Shown: positions 15,976 through 22,797, numbered from the stretch's first letter. The stretch: 64,000 nucleotides of DNA from Palsa-892 sp035295845 (GCA_035295845.1 DATGIF010000032.1:62001-126000); one strand, 5' to 3'. Made by a program: numbers and translations. The notes: generated by a model from the sequence alone, not told the origin.

Positions 15976-16392
15976 TCAGTTGTTGACCAGCGAAGCCTGT
16001 GCGGCGGCGTACGCCTTCTTAAAGGCGAGCAGCGCCGGCTTGAACTCGGCAATGGCCTGAGCAAGCGAGGTCGGCGGGTTGTTGCAGGGTACGGCCAACG
16101 CCGCGACCGCGGCCTGCTCGTTGTTGAGCACGTCGGCCGGAATCTTGACGCCGACGGCGTTCAAGTTCGCAACCGCGGTCCGGAAGCCGGAATGCGCGTC
16201 GAACGCGTCGTTGCAGAGCGCGGGGACGTTGTTCAGCGCGATCTGAATGTCGGCGTTGATCTCGTCCCACACGGCGACCGCGTTGTTCCACGCCGTCTGA
16301 AAGCCCTGCTTGATCTCGGCGGTCGTCATGCACGAGCCGAGGGGAAGGCCCAGGGCAGCGACAAGTACAACCGTGGCAATGCGCTTATTCAT
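15976..16392 (-). CDS. Phage lipoprotein
   Basis: 138 residues with a lipoprotein signal: Lys/Arg N-terminus, hydrophobic core VVLVAALGLPL, then lipobox LGSC with Cys21. The mature part is helical with two further Cys and Asn/Ala repeats. It sits between holin-like and endolysin-side genes, so an outer-membrane spanin role is possible, though it is larger than typical Rz1. Confidence 0.7.
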   Translation of the reverse strand: MNKRIATVVLVAALGLPLGSCMTTAEIKQGFQTAWNNAVAVWDEINADIQIALNNVPALCNDAFDAHSGFRTAVANLNAVGVKIPADVLNNEQAAVAALAVPCNNPPTSLAQAIAEFKPALLAFKKAYAAAQASLVNN

Positions 16393-16420
16393 CTCGATTT
16401 CTCTCCTACTGGGTGGCTGA

Positions 16421-16924
16421 TCAGCCGCCGTTGACGGTGTTGATGACGGCCGGCGCTTGGTTGGCCGGCATGGCGATATGCCCGGGCGCGAAGAGGAAGA
16501 AGCTCGGCGTGCCTGGGACTTTCTTGTTGGTCGCGCCGGCCACCGCGTATCCGCCGCAGCAGACCAGGAACGGCATCTTGTCGATCGGCGCGTAGTAGTT
16601 CGTGCACTTCGAACCGGGCTGACATCCCGGGTTGATGAACGTCGGATCTATGGTGATTACCTGCTTGGCCCGCGACATAAGTCCCGGGACATCGCCGGCG
16701 GAGTGCACGACTGCGACATCAAACCCGGGCTCCGGGACGCCCATCCACCATTCGCGGACGGTGACCTGGTGACCTCGCTTTTGGAGACCGGTGACGATTT
16801 CGGTCATCGGGGACACGATGTTCCCGAAGATGCCGCGGATCACGACGACCTTCTTCGCTTCAGCCGCAGAGGCGGCGAGCAGAATGGAAGTCGACAGCGC
16901 GAGCGCGGCGATATGCTTTTTCAT
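16421..16924 (-). CDS. Secreted alpha/beta-hydrolase-like protein
   Basis: 167 residues from ATG 16924; an upstream in-frame extension to 17143 lies inside the next gene and is rejected. Signal peptide ~1-23 (LSTSILLAASAAEA). Then VVVIRGIFGN, a His-Ser-Ala-Gly nucleophile-like elbow, ITIDPTF and APGHIAMP: Ser, Asp, His in the order of an alpha/beta-hydrolase triad. Two vicinal Cys precede the last strands. Possibly an envelope esterase in lysis or exclusion. This is pattern-based inference. Confidence 0.5.
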   Translation of the reverse strand: MKKHIAALALSTSILLAASAAEAKKVVVIRGIFGNIVSPMTEIVTGLQKRGHQVTVREWWMGVPEPGFDVAVVHSAGDVPGLMSRAKQVITIDPTFINPGCQPGSKCTNYYAPIDKMPFLVCCGGYAVAGATNKKVPGTPSFFLFAPGHIAMPANQAPAVINTVNGG

Positions 16925-16931
16925 GGAAGCC

Positions 16932-17459
16932 TCACAGATAGGTGCCGAACATCCGGTCCCAGAACGGGGTCGTGATGCCGTAGTTGTAGTGGGTGAGTTT
17001 GTGGTGGCGGTTGTGCCAAATGGCGTAGCGATGCAGCCACGTATGCTCGTTAAGATCGAGGTGGTGGAGCATGTGGTGCAGGAGAAGAAACCAGCAGTAC
17101 CAGAGCGTGAATCCGGCGAAGAACCCCTCGGCGCCGATCGCATGGCTCACGAGGAACACCGTCGCGAAGAACGCCGGCAGCCTCCAGAGCGGAAACACCA
17201 CGTACTCTTTCGGATGCTGGTGATGCCGCTCGTGCGTCCCATGCCAAAAGAAAACGTGCAGCAGCGTTCGGTGCGCCCAGTACTCGGCGAAGGTGCCGAA
17301 CACGAACCCAAACAGCATCCCGAGGTTGAAACCGAACGAGCGGTCGTAAACCGCCACGGTCAGGCAGAACACCGCGGGAAAGAGACAGAAGTCGAACCAG
17401 TAGCGCCAGCTCGACGTCTCGTAAGTGTGATCGTGTTTGCTGCCGATGTTGCCGTGCAT
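16932..17459 (-). CDS. Membrane fatty acid hydroxylase / sterol desaturase-like protein
   Basis: 175 residues with at least four hydrophobic helices (e.g. FDFCLFPAVFCLTVAVYD, LWRLPAFFATVFLVSHAIG) and the histidine boxes of the FA_hydroxylase superfamily: HRTLLH (~65-70), HERHHQH (~77-83), HMLHH (~129-133) and HNRHHKL (~150-156). The first is the HxxxH-like box, the later ones the HxxHH boxes that hold a di-iron centre. Family members hydroxylate or desaturate membrane lipids. It lies in the lysis cassette, spaced 0-7 nt from its neighbours, so is co-transcribed with it. Confidence 0.8.
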   Translation of the reverse strand: MHGNIGSKHDHTYETSSWRYWFDFCLFPAVFCLTVAVYDRSFGFNLGMLFGFVFGTFAEYWAHRTLLHVFFWHGTHERHHQHPKEYVVFPLWRLPAFFATVFLVSHAIGAEGFFAGFTLWYCWFLLLHHMLHHLDLNEHTWLHRYAIWHNRHHKLTHYNYGITTPFWDRMFGTYL

Positions 17460-18292
17460 CAGTGGCCACCCAACTGCTGCTGAATGGCCGACTTGGTCTC
17501 GTTACCGACGATGCCGTCGATCCATTGAAGTCCGAACTTTTTCTGGAAGTCCATGACCACGCCGCGGGTCAGCCGGCCGTAAGAGCCGTCCACCCGCAGA
17601 TCCGTTCCCATGATCTTGTTGAGATCGCGCTGAAGCGTGGCGACGTCGTCGAGATCGTCCTGGCTCTTGGGCGCCGGCGGCGGCACGTAGTTGGTCAGCG
17701 GATCCGTGGACCACGGGTCGCCGGCCAGATCGAGCGAAGCATCGCGCTCGACGAGCGCGCGCATCATGGGAATGATCCCGAGCTGCTCGTCGACGTGATT
17801 GCGATCCCATACGCCGTCGGCAACGTACTTGCCGCGCACGTACGGGGTCATCCCGGCCCACAGGTATCCGGTGTGGATCCCGTGCATCCGGGGTCCGAAC
17901 CCGTTCCACGCCTCGCCCTGGAAGCATCCACGCGTCCAAGACCAGCCCTCAGGCATGTCCTTGACCGTGTCCATGCGATCCAGATGAAGCGCGTCCTTTG
18001 CGCCGGCCTCCCAGGAGGAGAACGGCCCGCGTCCCGCGGGGACATGAACGGAGACCCGATTGAGTGGGTCGCCGTTGCCCAAATAGGTTCGGAAGTTCGA
18101 AGAGCTCTCGCGCTCGTTGATTGCCGCGAGCCATACAGCGGGGACACCGGTCGCCGCTTCGACGTCACGATACCGGGGGATCAGTTTGATCAGCCGGTCC
18201 GCGGTGCGTTCAATCTCGGTGGCCCGGGTCACCCGGGCCGTCTTGAGGAGCTCAGCGTATTCGTCTTTGAGGTCGCCGTACTGGTAGCTCAC
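17459..18292 (-). CDS. Endolysin with C-terminal peptidoglycan-binding domain
   Basis: 277 residues. GTG start overlaps the previous TGA (GTGA), rejecting a longer upstream start. The catalytic domain (~20-190) shows a Glu at WLAAINERESS, consistent with a lysozyme/transglycosylase-like fold, followed by conserved NFRTYLGNGDPLN. The C-terminal domain (~210-275) is a PG_binding_1 repeat: LQRDLNKIMGTDLRVDGSYG...TRGVVMDFQKKFGL...DGIVG. No signal peptide, so it depends on a holin. It degrades the cell wall at the end of the lytic cycle. Confidence 0.8.
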   Translation of the reverse strand: MSYQYGDLKDEYAELLKTARVTRATEIERTADRLIKLIPRYRDVEAATGVPAVWLAAINERESSSNFRTYLGNGDPLNRVSVHVPAGRGPFSSWEAGAKDALHLDRMDTVKDMPEGWSWTRGCFQGEAWNGFGPRMHGIHTGYLWAGMTPYVRGKYVADGVWDRNHVDEQLGIIPMMRALVERDASLDLAGDPWSTDPLTNYVPPPAPKSQDDLDDVATLQRDLNKIMGTDLRVDGSYGRLTRGVVMDFQKKFGLQWIDGIVGNETKSAIQQQLGGH

Positions 18293-18666
18293 GCTTCGAT
18301 TTTCGCTTTGCGCATCGCCCGATCGTGTTTCTCGACGTCGGTGATGCCGTGCCAAGTAAAACACTCACCGTTGCCAGCGAGGGTTAGAACGCGGCCGTCT
18401 TTCAAAACGAATGAGATGGCGACATCCCATTCGACGTCTTCACCCCAATTCAGGAAGTATGCCTTCACCTCCGGGCCTTTCAGTCGATCGACGCGAACAA
18501 CGTTGCCCATCGGGCTCGTCTTGATCAGGTCGTCGATCTCGGTGACGCTCGCCTCACACTGGGAAAGATCGGGGGTCACCGCGTGAGTGACGCCCATTCC
18601 GGTGAGACCGAATGCCAACGCGAAGAGCGCGGCGTGGAGGGTCTTCTTGATTTCGGAGATCATCAT
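18289..18666 (-). CDS. Secreted protein of unknown function (125 aa)
   Basis: Signal peptide ~1-29 (LHAALFALAFGLTGMGVTHA). The mature part is ~95 residues with two Cys and an alternating beta pattern (EVKAYFLNWGEDVEWDVAISFVLKDGRVLTL), then CFTWHGITD. It starts the lysis operon and overlaps the endolysin start. No family recognised; periplasmic location is inferred. Confidence 0.6.
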   Translation of the reverse strand: MMISEIKKTLHAALFALAFGLTGMGVTHAVTPDLSQCEASVTEIDDLIKTSPMGNVVRVDRLKGPEVKAYFLNWGEDVEWDVAISFVLKDGRVLTLAGNGECFTWHGITDVEKHDRAMRKAKIEA

Positions 18667-18850
18667 GCCGGCGGTATCGGCCGCCGGGGTTACACATGAG
18701 TCTCAATTCGGTTCGACCGGGTGTGAATTTTTTCGTTCACTGCCGCGCGGAACCGTCTGGCCCATCACACCACGAAACCATCCCGTCGCGTTCTTGCGCG
18801 CGGCGAGATGGTCAGATGGTTTGGTGGTTTAGTCGGCAGCGAGACCGCGA
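18667..18850. repeat. Intergenic spacer with inverted copies of repeat family 3
   Basis: Contains CATCACACCACGAAACCAT (18763-18781) and, 35 nt later in the opposite orientation, ATGGTTTGGTGGTTTAG (18816-18832). The two can pair as an imperfect stem. No ORF of note. These copies match others at 21,273, 24,514, 46,507 and 46,829. Confidence 0.6.
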
Positions 18851-19516
18851 TTAGGCGCGGCCGATATATCCGCGGAGCGTCGCGTTGAAGAGCGTGCTGT
18901 TCGCCGACGGCGTGAAGCCGGTGAGCGTTTGCAACTGGTAATAGATCAGATTGCTGCCGGCCACGGGGAGCGTGATGATGCTCTGGCCTTCGTCCGGCGT
19001 CAGCTTGGCCTTCCCACCATCGCTGAACACGCGGAACTGCCCCTGCATCGAGCCGATGAAGCCGTTGCGTTTGTTGGAGTAGGCGCCGTTGTCGCCGTTG
19101 ATCACGCCGCCGTTGGCGGTCGGATCGGCATTGAAAAGGAACGCGCGCATGTTGGCCGTTCCGACGCCCGTGTCGTTTGTCTCGAGCAACAGCTCTTTGA
19201 TCTCAATCGGCTGATCATTCACGTCCGCTGGATTCGTGTAAATCGGGATCACGTTCCCGGCGGTGCTGTTGTTCGAAATGCTGTCGTTGGCCGAATAGGC
19301 GGTCGTATTCGCCGGCCGGATCAGCACGCCGAATGCGGACACGAACATCCGCTGGACGTGCGCAACCCGCAGCTCGCCGCCGTTGGCAAGGTAGAGAAGC
19401 TTGGCGATATCGACCTTGAGCTCGCTCAACGCAGTGAGCTGGGCCTCGGAAAAATCACCGTTCGCCAACTGCGCGTAGATGCGCGCGGCTTCCAAACTTG
19501 CATTCAACGCAGACAT
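18851..19516 (-). CDS. Unknown phage protein, probably virion-associated
   Basis: 221 residues, no signal peptide. Residues 1-40 are helical (LNASLEAARIYAQL, EAQLTALSEL); the rest is a beta-rich domain with Asn/Thr/Gly loops, such as IPIYTNPADVNDQPIEIKELLLET and RVFSDGGKAKLTPDEG. This resembles head-fibre or decoration proteins. It is the first late gene after the control region and may be a separate transcript. Confidence 0.5.
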   Translation of the reverse strand: MSALNASLEAARIYAQLANGDFSEAQLTALSELKVDIAKLLYLANGGELRVAHVQRMFVSAFGVLIRPANTTAYSANDSISNNSTAGNVIPIYTNPADVNDQPIEIKELLLETNDTGVGTANMRAFLFNADPTANGGVINGDNGAYSNKRNGFIGSMQGQFRVFSDGGKAKLTPDEGQSIITLPVAGSNLIYYQLQTLTGFTPSANSTLFNATLRGYIGRA

Positions 19517-19589
19517 GAACAGCCCTCTGAAAAGTTTTCTCGAGGTGCCGTATCGCAGGTGGGGGTATCGGCTGTGTCACAAAACGAAA

Positions 19590-19610
19590 CCCCGGCGATG
19601 TGCGCCGGGG
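19590..19610 (-). terminator. Rho-independent terminator of the HTH-like gene
   Basis: 8-bp GC stem (CCCCGGCG / CGCCGGGG) with 5-nt loop, followed on the minus strand by TTTCGTTTTG. It lies about 40 nt after the stop of the 73-residue gene, upstream of the late gene at 19,516. Confidence 0.75.
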
Positions 19611-19646
19611 CTCGCTGCTAGTTCGGAGTCAAGGCTCTTGGGGTTG

Positions 19647-19868
19647 CTAGTTGGGCTCGCCCAGGAAAATTGCAACCCACGCAATCGGCATATTGAAGAT
19701 TCTCGAGAGCTCCGACGGCGGCACGCCGGCGTCGCGCGCGGCGCGGATCTGTGCCCGCACCGGCTCCGGAACGTCGAAAGCATCGCGATAGGCGGCGATC
19801 GGCGGCAGGTTCTCCGCGTCGACTTCGATCAGCGGAACGCCTTCGATCCAGGTGGTGAAGGTTTTCAT
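19647..19868 (-). CDS. Small HTH-like protein, repressor/Cro candidate
   Basis: 73 residues from ATG 19868. The C-terminal half (VRAQIRAARDAGVPPSELSRIFNMPIAWVAIFL) reads as a helix-turn-helix: helix, GVPPSEL turn, recognition helix. A consensus-like promoter ends 7 nt before the ATG, so the mRNA should be leaderless, as for several phage repressors. It faces away from the early region, with its own terminator. Nothing else between here and 20.5 kb encodes a regulator, so this is the best immunity candidate; the fold is inferred. Confidence 0.6.
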   Translation of the reverse strand: MKTFTTWIEGVPLIEVDAENLPPIAAYRDAFDVPEPVRAQIRAARDAGVPPSELSRIFNMPIAWVAIFLGEPN

Positions 19869-19875
19869 GAATGCG

Positions 19876-19904
19876 AATGTAGGGAAGTTGCTCGAAAGTA
19901 ACAA
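19876..19904 (-). promoter_or_regulatory. Promoter giving a leaderless mRNA
   Basis: On the minus strand, TTGTTA (19904-19899), exactly 17 bp, TACATT (19881-19876). The ATG of the HTH-like gene is 7 nt beyond the -10, so the predicted +1 is the start codon or one or two bases before it. No Shine-Dalgarno is possible. Confidence 0.6.
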
Positions 19905-20084
19905 CGTCGATTTTGGGTCCTGGATATTTCCGGAGTCCCCAAAAAAGCGCGGCCCCCCCGGCGGCCCCCGCTGTCCAGTTACCCCGCCGGGTACCCGGCC
20001 CCCGCACCTAGGCTGTAGGGCAATCAAGCGCCCTACCCGAACCGGAACCATGCCACCGAAAGGTGCGACAGTATAAAAGGCTGT

Positions 20085-20530
20085 CGGCGGCGCTCCTGCT
20101 CACCAGTGGAGCTACGCGGTGCGGGCGAGATTGCCAACGGGCGAGATAGCTAGGTCATATCGCGGCGCGTGCAGACGCGCGGGGGCTTCGGGTGCCCTGA
20201 CTTATGAAAAAGCCCGATGGTGCCAGAGGAAATTCCGCGAGCGCGGAGCCGAGTGAACCCTGCGCCGTCATGTCGTCGGTATGGTCCCGAAGGGTGTGGC
20301 GGAGATGCTGGACTATTGGCCACGTTATCCGCAACTCTCAAGGTCTTAAACTGCCTAACACCATGCGACCACGAAACCAAGTGAACTTGGTGCGCGCCCA
20401 GTAGCACGCTCACCCAGAGCCGTGCGAACACCGCGTCAGTGGAAGGGCTAGACCCCAGTCAACAAGAGACTGGATACCGGGAAACCATCTCATTGCGCCC
20501 ACGGCTTGCGATTGCGGTCGTGGGCGCATT
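20085..20530 (+). ncRNA. Candidate structured noncoding RNA (~450 nt)
   Basis: No convincing ORF on either strand, yet the stretch is dense in compact hairpins: GGGCTT/AAGCCC (20183-20215), CCGCG/GCGG (20234-20246), CCAAGT/ACTTGG (20377-20390), GCACGCTC/GAGC-GTGC (20404-20425), CAGTC/GACTG with 7-nt loop (20456-20472), and a 9-bp terminator at its end. A TATAAA box lies at 20072-20077. It occupies the space between the divergent repressor candidate and the first early gene, suited to an immunity or antitermination RNA. I do not match it to a known RNA family. Confidence 0.45.
20495..20527 (+). terminator. Terminator before the early operon
   Basis: 9-bp perfect stem GCGCCCACG / CGTGGGCGC, 15-nt loop, followed by ATTTGTT. 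It separates the upstream RNA candidate from the first early gene at 20,577, which therefore needs its own promoter or antitermination. Confidence 0.6.
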
Positions 20531-20556
20531 TGTTCATTTCATGGTCTGATCGTTTT

Positions 20557-20574
20557 GTTACCCACGAGGTTACC
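20557..20574 (+). repeat. Repeat family 1 at the start of the first early gene
   Basis: GTTACC-CACGA-GGTTACC, ending two bases before ATG 20577. The GAGG of the repeat is the ribosome-binding site. This copy is arranged as a direct repeat of the half-site, possible because GGTNACC is itself palindromic. Confidence 0.75.
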
Positions 20575-20576
20575 CC

Positions 20577-20852
20577 ATGGCGAACCCATCCATGCGGGCG
20601 AAGATCGAGAAGGCGCGCAAGCAATTCAGCGAGCGATGCCACGAGGCTTTCGACCGCGAACTCTATCGCGCCGTGTTCAATCCGCACCACAAGACCATTG
20701 CATCATACGATGATGCGCTGGTCGTGCGCGTGCCTTGCGCCGGCGTGAAACCATATCGCGCTAAGACTTACGGCAATGGCGCGCGTCGGTGGTCTAATGG
20801 TCCGGTGGTTTGCTGGGCCGAGCCGCGCGACGAACTCATCAAGGCGCGCTGA
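20577..20852 (+). CDS. First early phage protein (91 aa), unknown
   Basis: 91 residues; basic N-terminus with a helix (MRAKIEKARKQFSERCHEAF), then a beta segment ASYDDALVVRVPC and C-terminal Trp residues. The codons at 20,788-20,812 contain a copy of repeat family 3. No family is recognised. Being first in the early operon, it may act on the host or on phage regulation (inference). Confidence 0.6.
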   Translation: MANPSMRAKIEKARKQFSERCHEAFDRELYRAVFNPHHKTIASYDDALVVRVPCAGVKPYRAKTYGNGARRWSNGPVVCWAEPRDELIKAR

Positions 20853-20865
20853 CTACAACTAAAAC

Positions 20866-20920
20866 TTAATTGCTATATTTACCACAACCGAACTCGGTTG
20901 CTTGAAAGTATAGCAATTAA
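20866..20920. repeat. Perfect 12-bp inverted repeat with inner hairpin
   Basis: TTAATTGCTATA (20866-20877) and its exact complement TATAGCAATTAA (20909-20920). Inside lies CAACCG / CGGTTG (20885-20900) with a 4-nt loop. The outer arms extend further with one bulge (CTAA...TTAG). It lies right after the stop of the first early gene and begins the origin-like AT-rich tract. Confidence 0.85.
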
Positions 20921-20950
20921 AGTTAGCTTAGTGCCGCAGCGACATTCTTT

Positions 20951-21112
20951 CTTATTCTCTATATTCTCTATATTTACTATAGGTTTTAGATACACACCCC
21001 CCGCGCGACCCCTCAATTCCAAAATGTAACTTTCGCTAGGTTACATTTTGGAATTGAAGCTCGAAATAATTCGCCTGTATCTCCTGCGAATATGGAGAAT
21101 ATGGAGAATAAG
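20951..21112. other. Candidate replication origin: nested inverted repeats and iterons
   Basis: A 24-bp arm (20951-20974) pairs with 21089-21112 with only two T/C differences, both G-U compatible in RNA. The left arm contains three tandem 9-bp iterons (ATTCTCTAT, ATTCTCTAT, ATTTACTAT; 20954-20980) and the right arm two inverted ones (ATTCTCCAT). Nested inside is a perfect 18-bp inverted repeat (21013-21030 with 21040-21057) around TTTCGCTAG. AT-richness in high-GC surroundings, iterons and cruciform potential are typical of origins; a regulatory RNA is the alternative. Confidence 0.6.
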
Positions 21113-21333
21113 CCGCAAGCCATTGGCGCGGCAGCGAAAACAAATTTGCTGTAACTTATCTGAACCGGCGATTATTCACACATATAAAGATCGCCGCCGG
21201 TGACGCGGCGCGCACTCACGCGCGCACGAACCCGCCTCACCACACCGCCGGTTGAACTTGGTGTCCGGTCTATTACACCACGCAACCACCAAACCATCCC
21301 CCTGCGCGATCGTCCTCCCGCGTCGCGCTGACT
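21113..21333. other. Gene-free spacer with repeats of families 2 and 3
   Basis: No ORF that I can support. It holds GCGCGCACTCACG at 21,208-21,220 (family 2) and a family 3 copy, with CACCACGCAACCACCAAACCAT at its core (21,273-21,297). A long minus-strand frame that crosses it is a shadow of the gene at 21,595. Confidence 0.6.
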
Positions 21334-21416
21334 AGCCCATCGTACCGTCCGACCCTTAGCAGCCAGATCGCTCGCGCGATTTGTTGGTGTCGTGGTGCGA
21401 TGGGCTTTTTCTTTTC
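21334..21416 (+). terminator. Terminator or small RNA with long stem
   Basis: AGCCCATCGTACC (21334-21346) pairs with GGTGCGATGGGCT (21394-21406), 13 bp with one G-U pair, enclosing ATCGC/GCGAT (21367-21380). TTTTTCTTTT follows. The structure is a rho-independent terminator or the 3' end of an ~80-nt RNA. Confidence 0.65.
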
Positions 21417-21441
21417 GCCGCGCCTCAGCGCGAGAGCGTCG

Positions 21442-21460
21442 GGTAACCTGTGAAGTTACC
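21442..21460. repeat. Repeat family 1, intergenic copy
   Basis: GGTAACC-TGTGA-AGTTACC in the leader region of the 246-residue gene. It is about 135 nt upstream of ATG 21595, so is not part of a ribosome site; a protein-binding site is more likely for this copy. Confidence 0.7.
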
Positions 21461-21594
21461 CATAGGCAACCAAGACCACGTAATTCGCACGCCGTGTATC
21501 GACGCGCGAACCACCGCGGGGATTTCTCCCCGCACGCGCCGACAGCTATCTCCGGCGCTGAGTAGCGAGATGGCAACCCACGGAGCAACTTGAA

Positions 21595-22335
21595 ATGGTC
21601 ACCAAAGCGCAGAAGAACGACAAGCGGCTCGACGACCTCATGAGCGAGGTCCGCGAGCTGGGTCGTGACGCCGCGTCCGGCAAGGACAGCCTTCCGTCGC
21701 TCGCGCACAAGATCGTGCGCGCGGCGAACGATGGCATCGTTACGCTGGACAAGGACAGCGAAGGCAAGGACGACGCGCATCGCGTCTACGACGCCTATCT
21801 GACGGCCGAGAGCAAGAAGGCCGTTCACGATCACACCGCCACGGGCAAGAAGGCGAATGTCTCCAAGCTTCGCCAGCTTATCGCGGTCGGCGGCATGACG
21901 ACCTGCGATCCGGTCGAAGTGTTCACGCGCGCTTCCCGTCTCTATCAGGAGATGGTGAAGAGCGAAGTGAAAGTTGTGTCCCCGTATCCGGCGCTCGTCG
22001 CCGTCGCGCGGGCGCAGCTTGCGTGCGACACCGACCTGACCGACGACCAGATCCGCGCCGCCTGCGAGAAGGTCTCCAAGGACAAGACCTTGGAAACCGA
22101 ACTCACGCGCATCGTCAACTCGATCGAGAAGATCGTGACTGGCGAAGCCGGCGTGCAGGATCAGTCGGACGAACTCGTGCAGGCTCACTCGCTCGTGAAG
22201 CAGCGTCTCGCTGCCCTCATGAGCGTGAAGGAGCGCGACGAGGTTCTGGCCAAGGCGGCTTCGCTGGGACTGACGGTGGTGGAGAATACTCCCGCGACCG
22301 AGCAGCCCGGCGAGCAGCAGGCCGAGGCGGCGTAA
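21595..22335 (+). CDS. Abundant-looking early phage protein (246 aa), unknown
   Basis: 246 residues, mostly alpha-helical and charged: MVTKAQKNDKRLDDL..., a middle segment with Lys-Arg-Gln-Leu-Ile and Thr-Thr-Cys-Asp, and a C-terminal acidic Gln/Glu/Ala tail. No signal peptide or membrane helix. It is flanked upstream by a terminator and downstream by two large hairpins, so it may be its own transcription unit. No domain recognised; fold and acidic tail would suit a DNA- or ribosome-associated protein (guess). Confidence 0.65.
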   Translation: MVTKAQKNDKRLDDLMSEVRELGRDAASGKDSLPSLAHKIVRAANDGIVTLDKDSEGKDDAHRVYDAYLTAESKKAVHDHTATGKKANVSKLRQLIAVGGMTTCDPVEVFTRASRLYQEMVKSEVKVVSPYPALVAVARAQLACDTDLTDDQIRAACEKVSKDKTLETELTRIVNSIEKIVTGEAGVQDQSDELVQAHSLVKQRLAALMSVKERDEVLAKAASLGLTVVENTPATEQPGEQQAEAA

Positions 22336-22349
22336 CCCCCACAGGTAAC
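22332..22349 (+). repeat. Repeat family 1, copy at gene end
   Basis: GTAACC-CCCACA-GGTAAC, overlapping the stop codon of the 246-residue gene and followed by a three-way-junction structure rather than a start codon. Confidence 0.7.
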
Positions 22350-22360
22350 GCCTAAGTATC

Positions 22361-22416
22361 CCGGCGCAGCTAGGGGCGTGATGCCCTGAACCCAAGAGTT
22401 GGGAGCAGTGCGCCGG
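22361..22416 (+). ncRNA. Three-way-junction RNA element
   Basis: An 8-bp closing stem CCGGCGCA (22361-22368) / TGCGCCGG (22409-22416) encloses two hairpins: GGGC/GCCC (22374-22386) and CCCAA/TTGGG (22391-22403). Total 56 nt, 25 nt after the stop of the 246-residue gene. It resembles a compact regulatory or RNA-processing element in shape. It is not a tRNA, as it has no anticodon or T-arm consensus. Confidence 0.5.
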
Positions 22417-22464
22417 TAGCTCGCAGCAGGCTGACCCTTGAACGGTTGGCCAGAGCCGCGAGCG

Positions 22465-22516
22465 TGGGGTGGCGGCAGTTCCCGCCAGCGTGCGAGTGAG
22501 CAGCGCCGCCACCCCA
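22465..22516 (+). terminator. Very stable hairpin
   Basis: TGGGGTGGCGGC (22465-22476) pairs perfectly with GCCGCCACCCCA (22505-22516), 12 bp, with a 28-nt loop. It lacks a clear U-run, so it could be an attenuator, an RNase III target, or a transcript 3' end protection element. It closes the gene-free interval 22,336-22,591. Confidence 0.5.
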
Positions 22517-22591
22517 TCATCTTCACACATATTCAAATTCATTCGTTAGGAAATTTCTTCACGCCTACCCACACCACGATGGAGACAACCC

Positions 22592-22729
22592 GTGGCGACC
22601 GAGAAGAAACCCGTGATGGTCGCGCGCCCCGTCAGCGCCGAAGAGCGCAAGCGTATCGAAGCGCAGATGCGGCGCGACATCATGGACGGCAAGTACGAGA
22701 AGCTGCTCGCCTATCTGGCCGAGCACTGA
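22592..22729 (+). CDS. Small early protein (45 aa)
   Basis: Starts at GTG 22592 with GGAGA seven bases upstream. 45 residues: a basic N-terminus (Lys/Pro/Val/Arg) then an amphipathic helix with Glu/Arg/Lys and a Tyr-Glu-Lys-Leu-Leu end. Stop at 22727-22729. Codon usage and a good ribosome site support a real gene, but no family is recognised. Confidence 0.5.
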   Translation: MATEKKPVMVARPVSAEERKRIEAQMRRDIMDGKYEKLLAYLAEH

Positions 22730-22780
22730 TCGTGACGCGGAGATGCACCGTGAACACAGTGACGCCACGCCGTAGTGTCG

Positions 22781-22792
22781 CGCGCACTCACG
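22781..22792 (+). repeat. Repeat family 2 member
   Basis: CGCGCACTCACG upstream of the 80-residue gene, 6 nt before a copy of repeat family 1 (22,798-22,816). This is the tightest pairing of the two families. Confidence 0.7.
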
Positions 22793-22797
22793 CCAAC

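Noticed and set aside
20150..20431. Small ORFs in the structured stretch
   Set aside because: Frames on both strands lack ribosome sites and protein-like composition; hairpins span them.
22361..22416. tRNA-like gene
   Set aside because: The three-stem fold lacks a T-arm consensus, anticodon loop and CCA; kept only as a structured element.
21172..22542. 456-residue minus-strand ORF
   Set aside because: It is the reverse-strand shadow of the plus-strand gene at 21,595 and crosses hairpins and repeats; composition is Arg/Leu-skewed and there is no ribosome site.
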